A stretch of 64,000 bases of DNA from Zopfochytrium polystomum (taxonomy: Eukaryota > Chytridiomycota > Chytridiomycetes > Chytridiales > Chytridiaceae). Position numbers and translations under genes: made by a program. The stretch spans positions 108,942-172,941 of the forward strand of contig JAIVFJ010000144.1 of assembly GCA_025765615.1 (NCBI GenBank), in the 5' to 3' direction. Positions 9,650 to 17,163 of this stretch are shown piece by piece. Below the pieces are notes generated by a model, which was not told the origin of the DNA, did no database searches, and saw only the letters and a program-made list of their open reading frames with translations. Numbering within the stretch: position 1 is the first letter of the stretch; each line of letters begins with the position of its first letter.

Positions 9650-10180
9650 GCTAATGAAATTTACCATAAATTAGGAAGAAAATATTGGGAAAAATATATA
9701 TGAAAATTTTTTAGAAAAAAAAAACAAATAATATGTTTCATGTAAGAGCTAGTGAAATGTGACACAAATTAGAATATGATATTGAGATTAGATTTTTAGT
9801 GGTGATGTAATATACATTTCAGTTGATAAATATATATTACACATTTTATCAAATGAAATGTAACCATAAATTAGGTTAGAAATGTTAAAAAAAGACTTTA
9901 GTTGCTGATGTAATATACTTTTCAGTTGACAAATATATATTACAACATTTATTCAAAATATACACCATATTTATGTCACATTATTAGAAAAGAAGACAAA
10001 AAATTAGGATTAGGGCTAAAAAAATGTCAAATAATTAGAAAAAATAACCAGAAATATGATTAAAATACTCTAAATTCTCGCGAAACAGTCCATAAAAAAC
10101 TTTAATATCAAATTTTATTTAAAAAATCTTTATATATTATATTTTGTTCTTTTTTTGGACATTATTTCTAAAATTTTGTT
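9650..10180. repeat. Non-coding AT-rich stretch with about 100-bp degenerate repeats and twin palindromes
   Basis: A phrase like AATGAAATGTAACCATAAAT recurs with variation near 9,654, 9,746 and 9,850. Within this stretch lie two 36-base elements, 9806-9841 and 9909-9944, each beginning TGTAATATA and ending with the exact complement TATATTACA, differing at only a few inner positions. No reading frame is credible. Together with the iterons it forms a 1-kb non-coding region unusual for such a compact genome. Confidence 0.6.
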
Positions 10181-10191
10181 TTCTTGACACT

Positions 10192-10252
10192 TAAAAAAAA
10201 AAGCTTTCTGCGGCTTTGTAGTGTTCGGTTTTGCAGCGCTATGGGCTTTCTC
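10192..10252 (-). terminator. Hairpin-type 3' end of the 10.27-10.62 kb gene
   Basis: Lies directly downstream of the minus-strand gene ending at 10,271. Read on the minus strand it begins AAAGCCCATAGCGCTGC, identical to the left arm of the hairpin at 13,371, and ends with the CGCAGAAAGCTTTTTTT arm found at 6,165-6,181. It is therefore a chimera of two hairpin types, with CTGC/GCAG and AGC/GCT pairings. Confidence 0.5.
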
Positions 10253-10270
10253 TTACATTTTTCTCTTCAC

Positions 10271-10621
10271 TCAAAACCATACTTTTCCTGCCATCACACT
10301 TCTCATTCCCACCTCTGTATTCCTAAACTCATACTCTTTGTACAAGATCACTTTATTCTCTACACACTTTCTCACTCTCACCTTTCCTTCCACCTTTCCT
10401 CTTTTCAACTCCATTCCCAGTTGTTTCTCCAAATTTATCACTTTTGCTGCATCATCTCTCACTTCTACATACTTCATTATTATTCTTACTATCTCCATTG
10501 GCATTCTTCCATACACATTCTCTTTCTTGTCTCTGTGTTTTGCACACTTTTTTCCTTCCCTCGACTTTACTCCACACACTTGTCCTTTACGTGCTCCTTT
10601 CTGTATCTCGTAGTCACACAT
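10271..10621 (-). CDS. Small zinc-motif/F-box-like viral protein, paralogue 1
   Basis: Starts MCDYE (ATG at 10,621) and carries a compact motif C-x(8-11)-GxxCG-x(5-7)-C-x2-H (KGQVCGVKSREG then CAKH), followed by an F-box-like helix PMEIVRIIMKYV. The same N-terminus opens the 12,733 gene, and related segments occur at 10,655-11,113 and 12,323-12,613. F-box proteins recruit substrates to SCF ubiquitin ligases, and giant viruses encode many. Here the role is inferred from one short helix. The promoter-like GTGAATTTTGTGAGG element lies about 25 bases upstream, and a hairpin follows the stop. Confidence 0.6.
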   Translation of the reverse strand: MCDYEIQKGARKGQVCGVKSREGKKCAKHRDKKENVYGRMPMEIVRIIMKYVEVRDDAAKVINLEKQLGMELKRGKVEGKVRVRKCVENKVILYKEYEFRNTEVGMRSVMAGKVWF

Positions 10622-10643
10622 CCTTAACTCCACCCACCAAGTT

Positions 10644-10671
10644 CCTCACAAAATTCACTTTTTTCTCCGCC
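10644..10671 (-). promoter_or_regulatory. Shared promoter-like motif, site 1
   Basis: On the minus strand it reads GGCGGAGAAAAAAGTGAATT followed by TTGTGAGG. Closely similar elements precede the genes at 11,113, 12,323 and 12,733, always 20-35 bases before the ATG. The AAAAGTGA core resembles the AAAATTGA early promoter of mimiviruses. Confidence 0.6.
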
Positions 10672-11113
10672 GAGAATTCATTTCTTTTTCAATTCCTTTG
10701 TTTTTTCTTTCCACACATATTCTATCTTTTTCTCTAACTTCTTGGATTAATGTTTTATCAGTTGTCACAACTATGTCATCAACGTAATTTAACGTCACAC
10801 AATCATCCCAATTATTCCAGTATTTTATCGCCAATTCATGTATCGTTACAGTATCCATTCTCACTAATATTTCTTCTTCGTGGTCCTTACGCTCCAATAT
10901 TTCACATTTTTGACCCTTTCTTTTCCCGTTCTTCAGTATGTGTTTGCATTTTTTACTCTCATATTCTTCAATCCATGATTCATATGCTTCCACCAATTGT
11001 GGTACATTCTTCATTTTTCCCTTCACTTTCATTATTTTTTCCATATTTTCTTTGGTGTATTCCAATTCAAGTTTCCACTTCCCATTTTCTTTTTTCACTT
11101 GGTAAACAAACAT
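10655..11113 (-). CDS. Small viral protein with CxH zinc-like motif, paralogue 2
   Basis: 152 residues from an ATG at 11,113. It contains CKHILKNGKRKGQKC, the same GxRKGxxC signature as its neighbours, in the middle of the protein. The remainder is helical and charged, ending in a basic SRRRKK tail. No enzymatic motif. It lies head-to-tail between its paralogue at 10,271 and the gene at 11,246, each with its own upstream motif and without overlap. Function unknown. Confidence 0.55.
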   Translation of the reverse strand: MFVYQVKKENGKWKLELEYTKENMEKIMKVKGKMKNVPQLVEAYESWIEEYESKKCKHILKNGKRKGQKCEILERKDHEEEILVRMDTVTIHELAIKYWNNWDDCVTLNYVDDIVVTTDKTLIQEVREKDRICVERKNKGIEKEMNSRRRKK

Positions 11114-11141
11114 TCTTCCTTCTGTTCAAGTCTTTCAAACT

Positions 11142-11168
11142 CCTCTCAAAATTCAGTTTTTTTCCACC
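11142..11168 (-). promoter_or_regulatory. Shared promoter-like motif, site 2
   Basis: Minus strand reads GGTGGAAAAAAACTGAATTT then TGAGAGG, about 30 bases upstream of the ATG at 11,113. It matches the sites at 10,644, 12,268 and 12,682 in the AAAAxTGAATTTTG core. Confidence 0.6.
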
Positions 11169-11184
11169 CCAAAACCTCTGTCAT

Positions 11185-11230
11185 AAAAAAAAGCCCCTAA
11201 CACTGCTGGCTACAGTGCTAAGGGCTTTTT
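11185..11230 (-). terminator. Hairpin terminator of the 11.25-11.73 kb gene
   Basis: AAAAAAGCCC and GGGCTTTTT form the stem with an inner CACTG/CAGTG pairing. It begins 16 bases after the stop of the minus-strand gene at 11,246. On that strand it is a close variant of the hairpins at 12,194 and 13,371 (AGCACTGTAGCCAGCAGTGT against AGCGCTGCAGCCAGCAGTGT). Confidence 0.7.
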
Positions 11231-11245
11231 CTCCACAACCTCACT

Positions 11246-11729
11246 TCAATTCACCACTGTCCTTGGATTCCACTTTCCGTGACACGTTCCCCTTAGTGAA
11301 TACTCTTTACTGTATCCATTCATCTCCTTATAATCCTTGAAGGACATTGTACCAATTTTTCTCGACAATTCAAGAACTTTTCTTTCTGAATTTTCTTCAA
11401 TTTTCCACGTGTTTCTCCTCTTGTTTTTCCCATCTGTTCCTACTATTTCAAATATCTCCATTTTATCCTCATTCTGTATCACAAATGCAAAGTAATCCCC
11501 CACTTCTGCTCGGTTCCAACGTGTGTCATCCCAACATGCAACCCTTCCTTCTTTTATTTCTTCCATCTCACGATAATAATCCTCCTTTGCCAGTTTCCCA
11601 TTTTCTGTTGATGGTTTTCCAGTATTCACCGGTGTTAATATCACCTTTTCCACTCTCTTGTTCCTTTTTACTTTTATTTCTATTTTCTCCTCTTCTTTCA
11701 CTTCTTTTTTCCTCTTTTTTTTCTTCCAT
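11246..11729 (-). CDS. Hypothetical viral protein
   Basis: The main frame runs from about 11,701 to 11,246. An ATG at 11,729 would be in frame if one base is missing from the A run just after it. The middle contains WDDTRWNRAEVGDYFAFV, which looks like a small beta-barrel (PUA/EVE-like) pattern, but I cannot assign it. The N-terminus is very lysine/glutamate-rich. Its start lies only 3 bases from the retrotransposon LTR fragment at 11,732, so its native promoter has been displaced by LTR sequence. A hairpin terminator follows. Confidence 0.5.
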
Positions 11730-11731
11730 TT

Positions 11732-11826
11732 TTGTTATGAATCACCCTCTGGGACCTTCTGGAACCTTCTGGAACATTCTAGAACATTCCTTCATGGAAC
11801 CTTGTGGAACCTTCTGGAACCTTCTT
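11732..11826 (+). mobile_element. Truncated LTR fragment of the 39.7-44.9 kb retrotransposon
   Basis: The sequence from TGTTATGAATC to GGAACCTTCTTT matches the 5' end of the 308-bp LTRs at 39,675 and 44,563 (in element orientation), with small length differences. It stops at 11,826 where viral coding sequence resumes. It contains alternating TTC and GAA words every five bases, that is, the heat-shock-element array. No second LTR and no internal region are nearby. Confidence 0.85.
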
Positions 11827-12176
11827 TAGTATAGATGAGAAGTTGAAGTGGGAAAGGGAGACGGGAATAAAACTGGAAAGGGGAAGAGTGGAGGTGAAAG
11901 AAGAAGTGAAGGAAAATATAGGGAGCATGAATGGGACGATAAGGGGTGAATTGGGGGCAGTGCTTCTATGGAAAAAAGAGGGAGGAATAATACTAAGTAT
12001 GATAGTGAACTGTAATAAACGGATGGATGTGATAAGAATGGAAGGAGAGGAGGAGTATGAGTGGGAGTTCAAATTGATGGGGTGGTCTATATATGGGATG
12101 AGAGAAAGGAGAAGCGATGAAGGAGTGGGAGAAGAGAGTGGAGGAGTGGGAAGAGTGGATCAGCGAGTGGCAATAA
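11827..12176 (+). pseudogene. 5'-truncated copy of the 12,733 gene
   Basis: From 11,827 the sequence is nearly identical to 12,956 onward (AGTATAGATGAGAAGTTGAA in both), encoding IDEKLKWERETGIKLERGR. The N-terminal zinc motif and F-box are missing because the LTR fragment replaces them. The C-terminal part diverges and, after a one-base slip near 12,118, ends with EWQ at a stop at 12,176. A hairpin follows 18 bases later. No start codon in viral sequence remains. Confidence 0.65.
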
Positions 12177-12193
12177 GAGACAAGAAACCAGAG

Positions 12194-12242
12194 AAAGCCC
12201 ATCAAGGTAGCGCTGCAGCCAGCAGTGTTGTGGGCTTTTTTT
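12194..12242 (+). terminator. Hairpin terminator after the truncated paralogue
   Basis: AAAGCCCA and TGGGCTTT pair, with an inner CGCTG/CAGTG-type stem. From CGCTGCAGCC to the T run it is identical over about 32 bases to the hairpin at 13,371-13,413. Confidence 0.7.
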
Positions 12243-12267
12243 ATGAAGGTAGAAGGTCACGTGACTT

Positions 12268-12291
12268 GGAGAAAAAGTGAATTTTGTGAGG
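12268..12291 (+). promoter_or_regulatory. Shared promoter-like motif, site 3
   Basis: GGAGAAAAAGTGAATTTTGT followed by GAGG, 31 bases upstream of the ATG at 12,323. Confidence 0.6.
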
Positions 12292-12322
12292 ACTTTGAGA
12301 GGAGAGTGCGAAGGAGCGAAAA

Positions 12323-12613
12323 ATGATACAGAGAACGCCAAATGAAATTGTGGACATGATATTTGAGTATATAAAACCAGGAGACATAAAAGGAAGCATT
12401 GATGAAATATTAAAATTGGAAAAAGAAATAAACAGATACTTTGGAAGAATGAAAGTAACGCTGAGAATAAACATGAAGAAAAGGAAGGGATTGAAGAATA
12501 TAAAAGTGAATGGAAAGATGCGTAGAATAACATTTACGATAAGGGGGAAAGTATTGTCAAGGTGGGATGGATCATTGGATCCAAGTTATACAGTAAAGCC
12601 AAAATACAATTAA
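12323..12613 (+). CDS. Small F-box-like viral protein, paralogue 3
   Basis: 96 residues beginning MIQRTPNEIVDMIFEYI, an F-box-like helix without the zinc motif, then GSIDEILKLEKEI, which aligns with the GSIDEKLKWERE segment of the 12,733 gene. The C-terminal half is basic. It has its own upstream motif and is followed by about 120 bases before the next gene. It probably represents a shortened member of the same family. Confidence 0.55.
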   Translation: MIQRTPNEIVDMIFEYIKPGDIKGSIDEILKLEKEINRYFGRMKVTLRINMKKRKGLKNIKVNGKMRRITFTIRGKVLSRWDGSLDPSYTVKPKYN

Positions 12614-12681
12614 ATATGTTAGCCCGAGTGGCATGAGGTGGAGTAAGAAATGGGAAAAAAGATGGTGTAGGAGGTCATGGC

Positions 12682-12705
12682 GGAGGAAAACTGAATTTTG
12701 TGAGG
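12682..12705 (+). promoter_or_regulatory. Shared promoter-like motif, site 4
   Basis: GGAGGAAAACTGAATTTTGT followed by GAGG, 28 bases upstream of the ATG at 12,733. Confidence 0.6.
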
Positions 12706-12732
12706 GCTTAATCGAAAAGCATCGGATAGGAA

Positions 12733-13338
12733 ATGTGTGACTACGAATGCGTGAAAGGAGCGAAGAAAGGAACAGTGTGTGGAGTAAAGTCGAGGGATGG
12801 AATGGAAAAATGTAGTAAACACAGAAAAGAAGGGAAGGGAGAGGAGAAGAAGGTGAAGGTGATGAAGGTGATAAAGAAGGAGATGAAAGTAGTGATGAAG
12901 TTCCCAATGGAGATAGTGGGGATGATAATGAGATATGTGGGAGAAGTGAAAGGGAGTATAGATGAGAAGTTGAAGTGGGAAAGGGAGACGGGAATAAAAC
13001 TGGAAAGGGGAAGAGTGGAGGTGAATGAAGAAGTGAAGAAAAATATAAGAAATGGTGAAACATGGGAAAAAAAGGGGGGAATAATGATAAGTTTGACAGT
13101 GAAATGTGAGAAATGTAAGAGAAGTAAGAGATGGATGGTGGAATGTAGAGAGTATAGTAAACGGATGGATGTGATAAGAATGGAAGGAGAGGAGGAGTAT
13201 GAGAGGGAGTACAAATTGATGGTGTGGACAGGTTTGGGGTGGGGTCCAAAACGAGAGGAAGGAGAGGATGAGAAGGAATGGAGGAAGCGAGTGAGAGTGT
13301 GGCAAGACTGGTTCAGCGAGACATTTCTTTTTATCTAG
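12733..13338 (+). CDS. Zinc-motif/F-box-like viral protein, full-length paralogue
   Basis: 201 residues, uninterrupted. Starts MCDYE and carries KGTVCGVKSRDG then KCSKH (small zinc motif), a lysine-rich linker, the F-box-like FPMEIVGMIMRYV, and a helical C-terminal half with a CEKC pair (VKCEKCKRS). It is the best preserved member of the 10.2-13.4 kb family and shows what the truncated copy at 11,827 has lost. Upstream motif and downstream hairpin are both present, so the transcription unit looks complete. Possible adaptor of a host ubiquitin ligase, by inference from the F-box alone. Confidence 0.65.
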   Translation: MCDYECVKGAKKGTVCGVKSRDGMEKCSKHRKEGKGEEKKVKVMKVIKKEMKVVMKFPMEIVGMIMRYVGEVKGSIDEKLKWERETGIKLERGRVEVNEEVKKNIRNGETWEKKGGIMISLTVKCEKCKRSKRWMVECREYSKRMDVIRMEGEEEYEREYKLMVWTGLGWGPKREEGEDEKEWRKRVRVWQDWFSETFLFI

Positions 13339-13370
13339 GAAACGATCGAAATAAGAGAAAAATGTGAGAT

Positions 13371-13413
13371 AAAGCCCATAGCGCTGCAGCCAGCAGTGTT
13401 GTGGGCTTTTTTT
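13371..13413 (+). terminator. Hairpin terminator of the 12.73-13.34 kb gene
   Basis: AAAGCCCATAGCGCTGC opens and GTGGGCTTTTTTT closes the hairpin, 33 bases after the stop at 13,338. Shares its right half exactly with 12,194-12,242 and its left arm with the hairpin at 10,192-10,252. Confidence 0.7.
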
Positions 13414-13490
13414 AATGCCTGTTTTTAGGACAAGGTCATGTGAAAGTATCGGGAATGGGCGTCCATTTATTTTTCCATATTCTTTTAGAA

Positions 13491-14012
13491 ATGGATACTG
13501 AAGAAATCATGCAACGAATTATGCATTTTTGTCTTGAAAATTATGACATTACTACTTTATTTATTTTGTCAAAAATATCAAAAAAAGCTTGGAAGATATT
13601 AAAAAGAAATAGGAAAAAAATATTAAAGTATATTTTCTCCATATTTGAAATTAATTATAAAGAGGAAAACAATTTCATTTATGTCTACGATGAACATGAA
13701 GATATTGAACAGATCCTGAGAAGGTATTCAAATTGTACATGAAAATATATTATTTGGACCAAATTTCTCTTGAACCTTATTTGACGACAGATATATTTGA
13801 GTTAGACAGCATTCCTGTTCTTCCAAATGCCAAAGTCTTTCAATGTCGATGCACAACTTTAAAAAAAATACCAAAACTTCCAAGTGCTAATATAATAACG
13901 TGTGAGGATAGTGAGATTGAAGATATTAATCATGCTCATAGTCTTAAAAAATTAAAATGCAAAAACAATAAAATTAAGGAGCTACCGTGTCTTCCTAAGG
14001 TTCGCTTGCTCA
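13491..14012 (+). CDS. F-box/LRR-like viral protein, truncated at the host junction
   Basis: Starts MDTEEIMQRIMHFC with an F-box-like first helix. After a one-base slip near 13,735, a repeat region follows with units of the type LKKLKCKNNKIKELPCLPKV, in which LPxLP pairs and short beta strands alternate, as in leucine-rich or FNIP-like repeats of giant viruses. The frame then runs into GC-rich DNA encoding only arginine-rich noise at about 14,010, so the C-terminal repeats are lost. Composition before and after that point is strikingly different. Confidence 0.6.
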
Positions 14013-14025
14013 ACTCTCGCTCAAC
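14000..14025. other. Junction of viral AT-rich block with GC-rich host DNA
   Basis: Left of about 14,010 the sequence is AT-rich viral coding sequence. Right of it come CCGCCG runs and host exons. The LRR-like reading frame is cut here. I see no target-site duplication or viral terminal repeat at the point. Confidence 0.7.
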
Positions 14026-15440
14026 TCCCCGCCGCCGCCGCCGCCGCCTCACCCAGCGGTCGCGCTGCGCACGTCCGCCACCGCAACGCGCAGCTCCTCC
14101 TCCCACCCCTTGGCCCTGATCCCGCACCTGCCCCCCAGCCCGCCCAGGCCGTTTGCACCCGACGAAGACGACGACGAAGTTGATGACTGCGACGACAATG
14201 CGGCGTCGTAACCATACCAGAACCCGTACCCGTCCGCCGGACCAGCGGCTGCCGCGCTTGCCGAGGCCGCGGCAGCGGCAATGGCCGCCTGCTCCCTCGC
14301 CGCCTTTTGCACCGCCTTGGCGTCCACCTCGCCCAGCTACTGCAAAAACGGACCCGTCCCCCCCGTGCTGCACCGCCGCACCGGCAGCAGCAGCACCACC
14401 ACCACTGGAAACAGCGGCAGCCTCAAGCATCCCCACCAGCGTCTCGACACTCGCGTAGAACCGCTGCACCTCAGCGTGCTCCGACGACATGAGGTCCGCT
14501 CGTCAGCAGCTGCTGCAGGCTGAGCGGGTTGTTGTTGATGTTGCTGGTGTTGCTGCTGTTGGTGCTGCCGGGCGGCGGCGTAAGATGACGCGGAAGAAAA
14601 ACCAGTGACCGTCGATGGTTGCTGTTTGGGCGGCGGCGGCGGTGGAGCGAACGACGACGACGACAACAACAACCGCGCGGTCTGCACGAGCCCGCCCACC
14701 AGCGTCCACGCAAACCCGGCCGCCGCCGACGCCGCAAAGCCCGTCAGCGCCCCAACGACGCCTGCTGCCGACGCCGACGATCCATCTTGCCGCCACCGCC
14801 GCTCAGTCCTCCGCCTCCACTCTCCCCGATCGCCCCACCGTCTCAGTCGCTGCTCCCGCCGAATCCCCGCAAACAGCGCGCCACCAAAGATACCCGACGT
14901 GCGCTCTGGCGCCTGCCGGTTGCGCCGCACGCTCCGATGCAGACAGCACGAGCTTGAGGTCCCTGCAGTGGTTCAGAACGTGGCAGCGGAACGCCACGAT
15001 CCAACGCACCCGTGACCACTGCCGGCCGAAGCCGTCCAAAGAAGTCGTCGTCGCATCACTGTTGGGCTCAATCGGGGACGTGAGGAGCCCGCGTTCGATA
15101 AACCATTTTGGTTAACGGAGAAAAAAAAACCTACCTCGCAATAAAGTCCAGCACCTGCAGCTGGCACATCCGCAACACCAGCACCGTCTTGGCGACCGGC
15201 CCGAGCATGCTGGGGTCCACAGGCACCCTGGCACCCTCCAGGATCGCCTCGAGCGAGTCGTGCGCTGCCGTGTCGCGTGTCGCGGTCGCGGTCGAAGTGC
15301 TCGTCGTCAATCCACACTCGCCGCCACAGCCGATCCCCACTTCCGACCGCCGCCGCAGCCACAGCCACGGACGGGTCGTCCATCATGATCGAGTACCGCG
15401 ACTGCGGCGCCTGTCGCATCCCGCCTCCACCGCCTCCACC
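14026..15440 (-). CDS. Uncharacterised host multi-exon gene (GC-rich)
   Basis: Minus-strand coding potential in at least three exons. One exon (about 15,340-15,131) ends LVLRMCQLQVLDFIA at a GTAGGT donor. A short intron ends in CCCAACAG near 15,052, and the next exon continues TSLDGFGRQWSRVRWIVAF. Further downstream are an alanine-rich hydrophobic segment (GVVGALTGFAASAAAGFAW, possible membrane span), a Gln-rich tract, then SSEHAEVQRFYASVETLVGM, and a low-complexity serine stretch. The downstream end abuts the viral junction, so the gene may be truncated by it. I do not recognise the family. Frame changes inside the low-complexity part make exact exons unreliable. Confidence 0.35.
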
Positions 15441-15519
15441 GCCTCCGCCTGCTACATTGGCCGCGAGCCGCGCCCAGCCCCTCGAGGTCTTGTACCAGTT
15501 TTACTCAGCTGGAACAGAA

Positions 15520-16015
15520 CGAAATGTGGGGACTCTGTGGGGACGCTGTGGAGAAATAGACCATAACAAAACAAAAAAATTGACAAAAAAAATCAATTGT
15601 GGTTGTGGGGACCCTGTGGGAACGCTGATGAGAGGGACTCTGTGGGAACGCTGATGAGTGGGACTCTGTGGGAACGCTGTTGGAGTCATGCTCTGTGGGA
15701 CGCAGTCTAACCATAATAAAACAAAAAAATTGTAAAAATAAAAAATCAATTGCTTGTGGGACTCTGTGGGGACGCTGTGGGAGCACTCTCTGTGGGACGC
15801 AGTGGGGAAATAGTTTTTTTTTTGCCCCTGTAAAACCATAACAAAATGAAAAAATTGACAAAAAAAATCAATTGCCGTAATTGACAGACTCTGTTGGAAT
15901 GCTTTTGGGGACGCTGTGGGACCCCACCGTCCGTGGGACGCAGTCGGGGACGCTGTGGGGCGACACCCTCTGTGGGACGCAGTCGGGCTTTGTTAGCACT
16001 AATAGGCTTCGTTTG
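15520..16015. repeat. Minisatellite of GGGACTCTGTGGGAACGCTG-like units
   Basis: The 20-base word and variants (GGGGACGCTGTGG, GTGGGACGCAGT) recur at about 15,527, 15,607, 15,633, 15,660, 15,755, 15,900 and 15,940. Interspersed are three copies of a phrase with ACCATAA, an A-rich tract and AATCAATTG (about 15,553, 15,711 and 15,836), giving a higher-order unit of roughly 130-160 bases. The minus strand would read as repeated SVPTES-like words, which is not a real protein. Confidence 0.8.
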
Positions 16016-17160
16016 CACTGATCGCAGGCCGGATGGATATGTCTAGGCCTTCCAGTGGTGAATATTCTGACAAAGGGAGGCAGTTCCCTTTTGGCTTGGA
16101 GGAGGAGATCCAGCACTTTCCACCTCTCCTTGCTGTCAGGAGCGCCACATTCATCCAACGCATCAACAATCAGCAGAACATTCTTCATCTTGTCACTGAA
16201 ATCCAATTGCTTCAATCCTTCAACAACAATCTGCTTGACGGCCATTTCAGGGTTCTTGAGAACACTGGAGTCTCCATTCTTGGCATCTTCAGCACAAGCA
16301 GCATCACAAAACTTCCTGAAGGAAGGAAGCACACTGCAAAGATTCCAGATGGTGGTGGCAACAACTTGCTGGGGGTTGCTCTTCCTCACATCATCATGTC
16401 TGCAGTAGAATATCGACCCTAACACATACTTGGGGGGCAGATGCTGACTGACAAGCCAGGCAATCACAGACTTTCCAAGGCCAGCGCCCCCGTTCAGCCA
16501 CAACACATTGCCCACATCAGCAGACTGAAGCCAAGAGTGCACATTATCCAGATAAAACTTCCTGGTTCCATCGACATAGGCATTCTTGTGACACTCTGCA
16601 TCAACAGCAATATCTTCAGGCTTGAGCCAAAGCTCTACTAGATCCACAGGTGTCTGAACAACAGCTGGCACAGGGACAGGTTTCTGACTCTGACACTGCT
16701 TGATGTCTTTCACAAGGATGGCCATCTGATCATCCCATCCAGGGGATTCAGGAACTTTGCCAGCAAAATCAGCATACAGTCCATTTGGAGTATGAATTGC
16801 AAAAACTCACCCTGCAGTGATTGCAAAGACTTCTCCCTGAGCATCCTCTCCCTGCTGCAACAGGCGCACTGGGACTTTTGGTTTCTTGAGATCCTTGGCG
16901 TATCTTATCTCCACCAGGCAGTTGTCAGATTTCTGGTCCCAGATTGAGTAACAAGAGAATTACCAATGCAACAAATTGTGCACCTGGTAGGCGAGAGTGA
17001 GCACAGGGACAAACACTTTGCTGGAATGAATCCCTTCAGCCATGACCTGGTTGATGGACCCACTCATATTGTTCTCATCAAACCACACATCTAATCCATG
17101 CTTCATTTTCAGGTCTTCAAAAATCTTTTTCACAGTATCTTTGCTGTCCCACCTGAAGAC
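16016..17160 (-). CDS. TIR-NACHT NTPase (NLR-like), C-terminally truncated
   Basis: A TIR-like domain is encoded by exons at about 17,145-16,985 (WDSKDTVKKIF, GLDVWFDENNM, AEGIHSSKVFVPVLT) and 16,937-16,815 (NCLVEIRYAKDLKKPKVPV), separated by a 40-50-bp intron ending in CCAG. Next comes a NACHT NTPase (16,725-16,020) with Walker A LNGGAGLGKS, Walker B LLIVDALDECG and a sensor FTTGRP. Directly after the sensor the frame enters the minisatellite, so the helical part of NACHT and any sensor repeats are lost. The first TIR strand lies on an unclear upstream exon. NACHT NTPases oligomerise on ligand sensing, and TIR domains often cleave NAD. Here both are family inferences. The TIR is a paralogue of that in the neighbouring kinase gene. 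Confidence 0.75.
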
Positions 17161-17163
17161 CTT

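Noticed and set aside
10184..11829. Plus-strand hydrophobic, Phe/Leu/Ser-rich frames
   Set aside because: They are antisense to Lys/Glu-rich minus-strand viral genes that carry zinc and F-box motifs, upstream motifs and hairpin ends.
13936..15115. Long plus- and minus-strand reading frames rich in Arg, Pro, Ala and Ser in the GC-rich region
   Set aside because: Both strands and nearly all frames stay open because of high GC and CCG/CAG repeats. Only frames with plausible splice sites and non-repetitive sequence were kept.
15501..16018. Minus-strand frames rich in SVPTES and HRVP words
   Set aside because: They translate the minisatellite; the repeat unit length is not conserved as a multiple of three.
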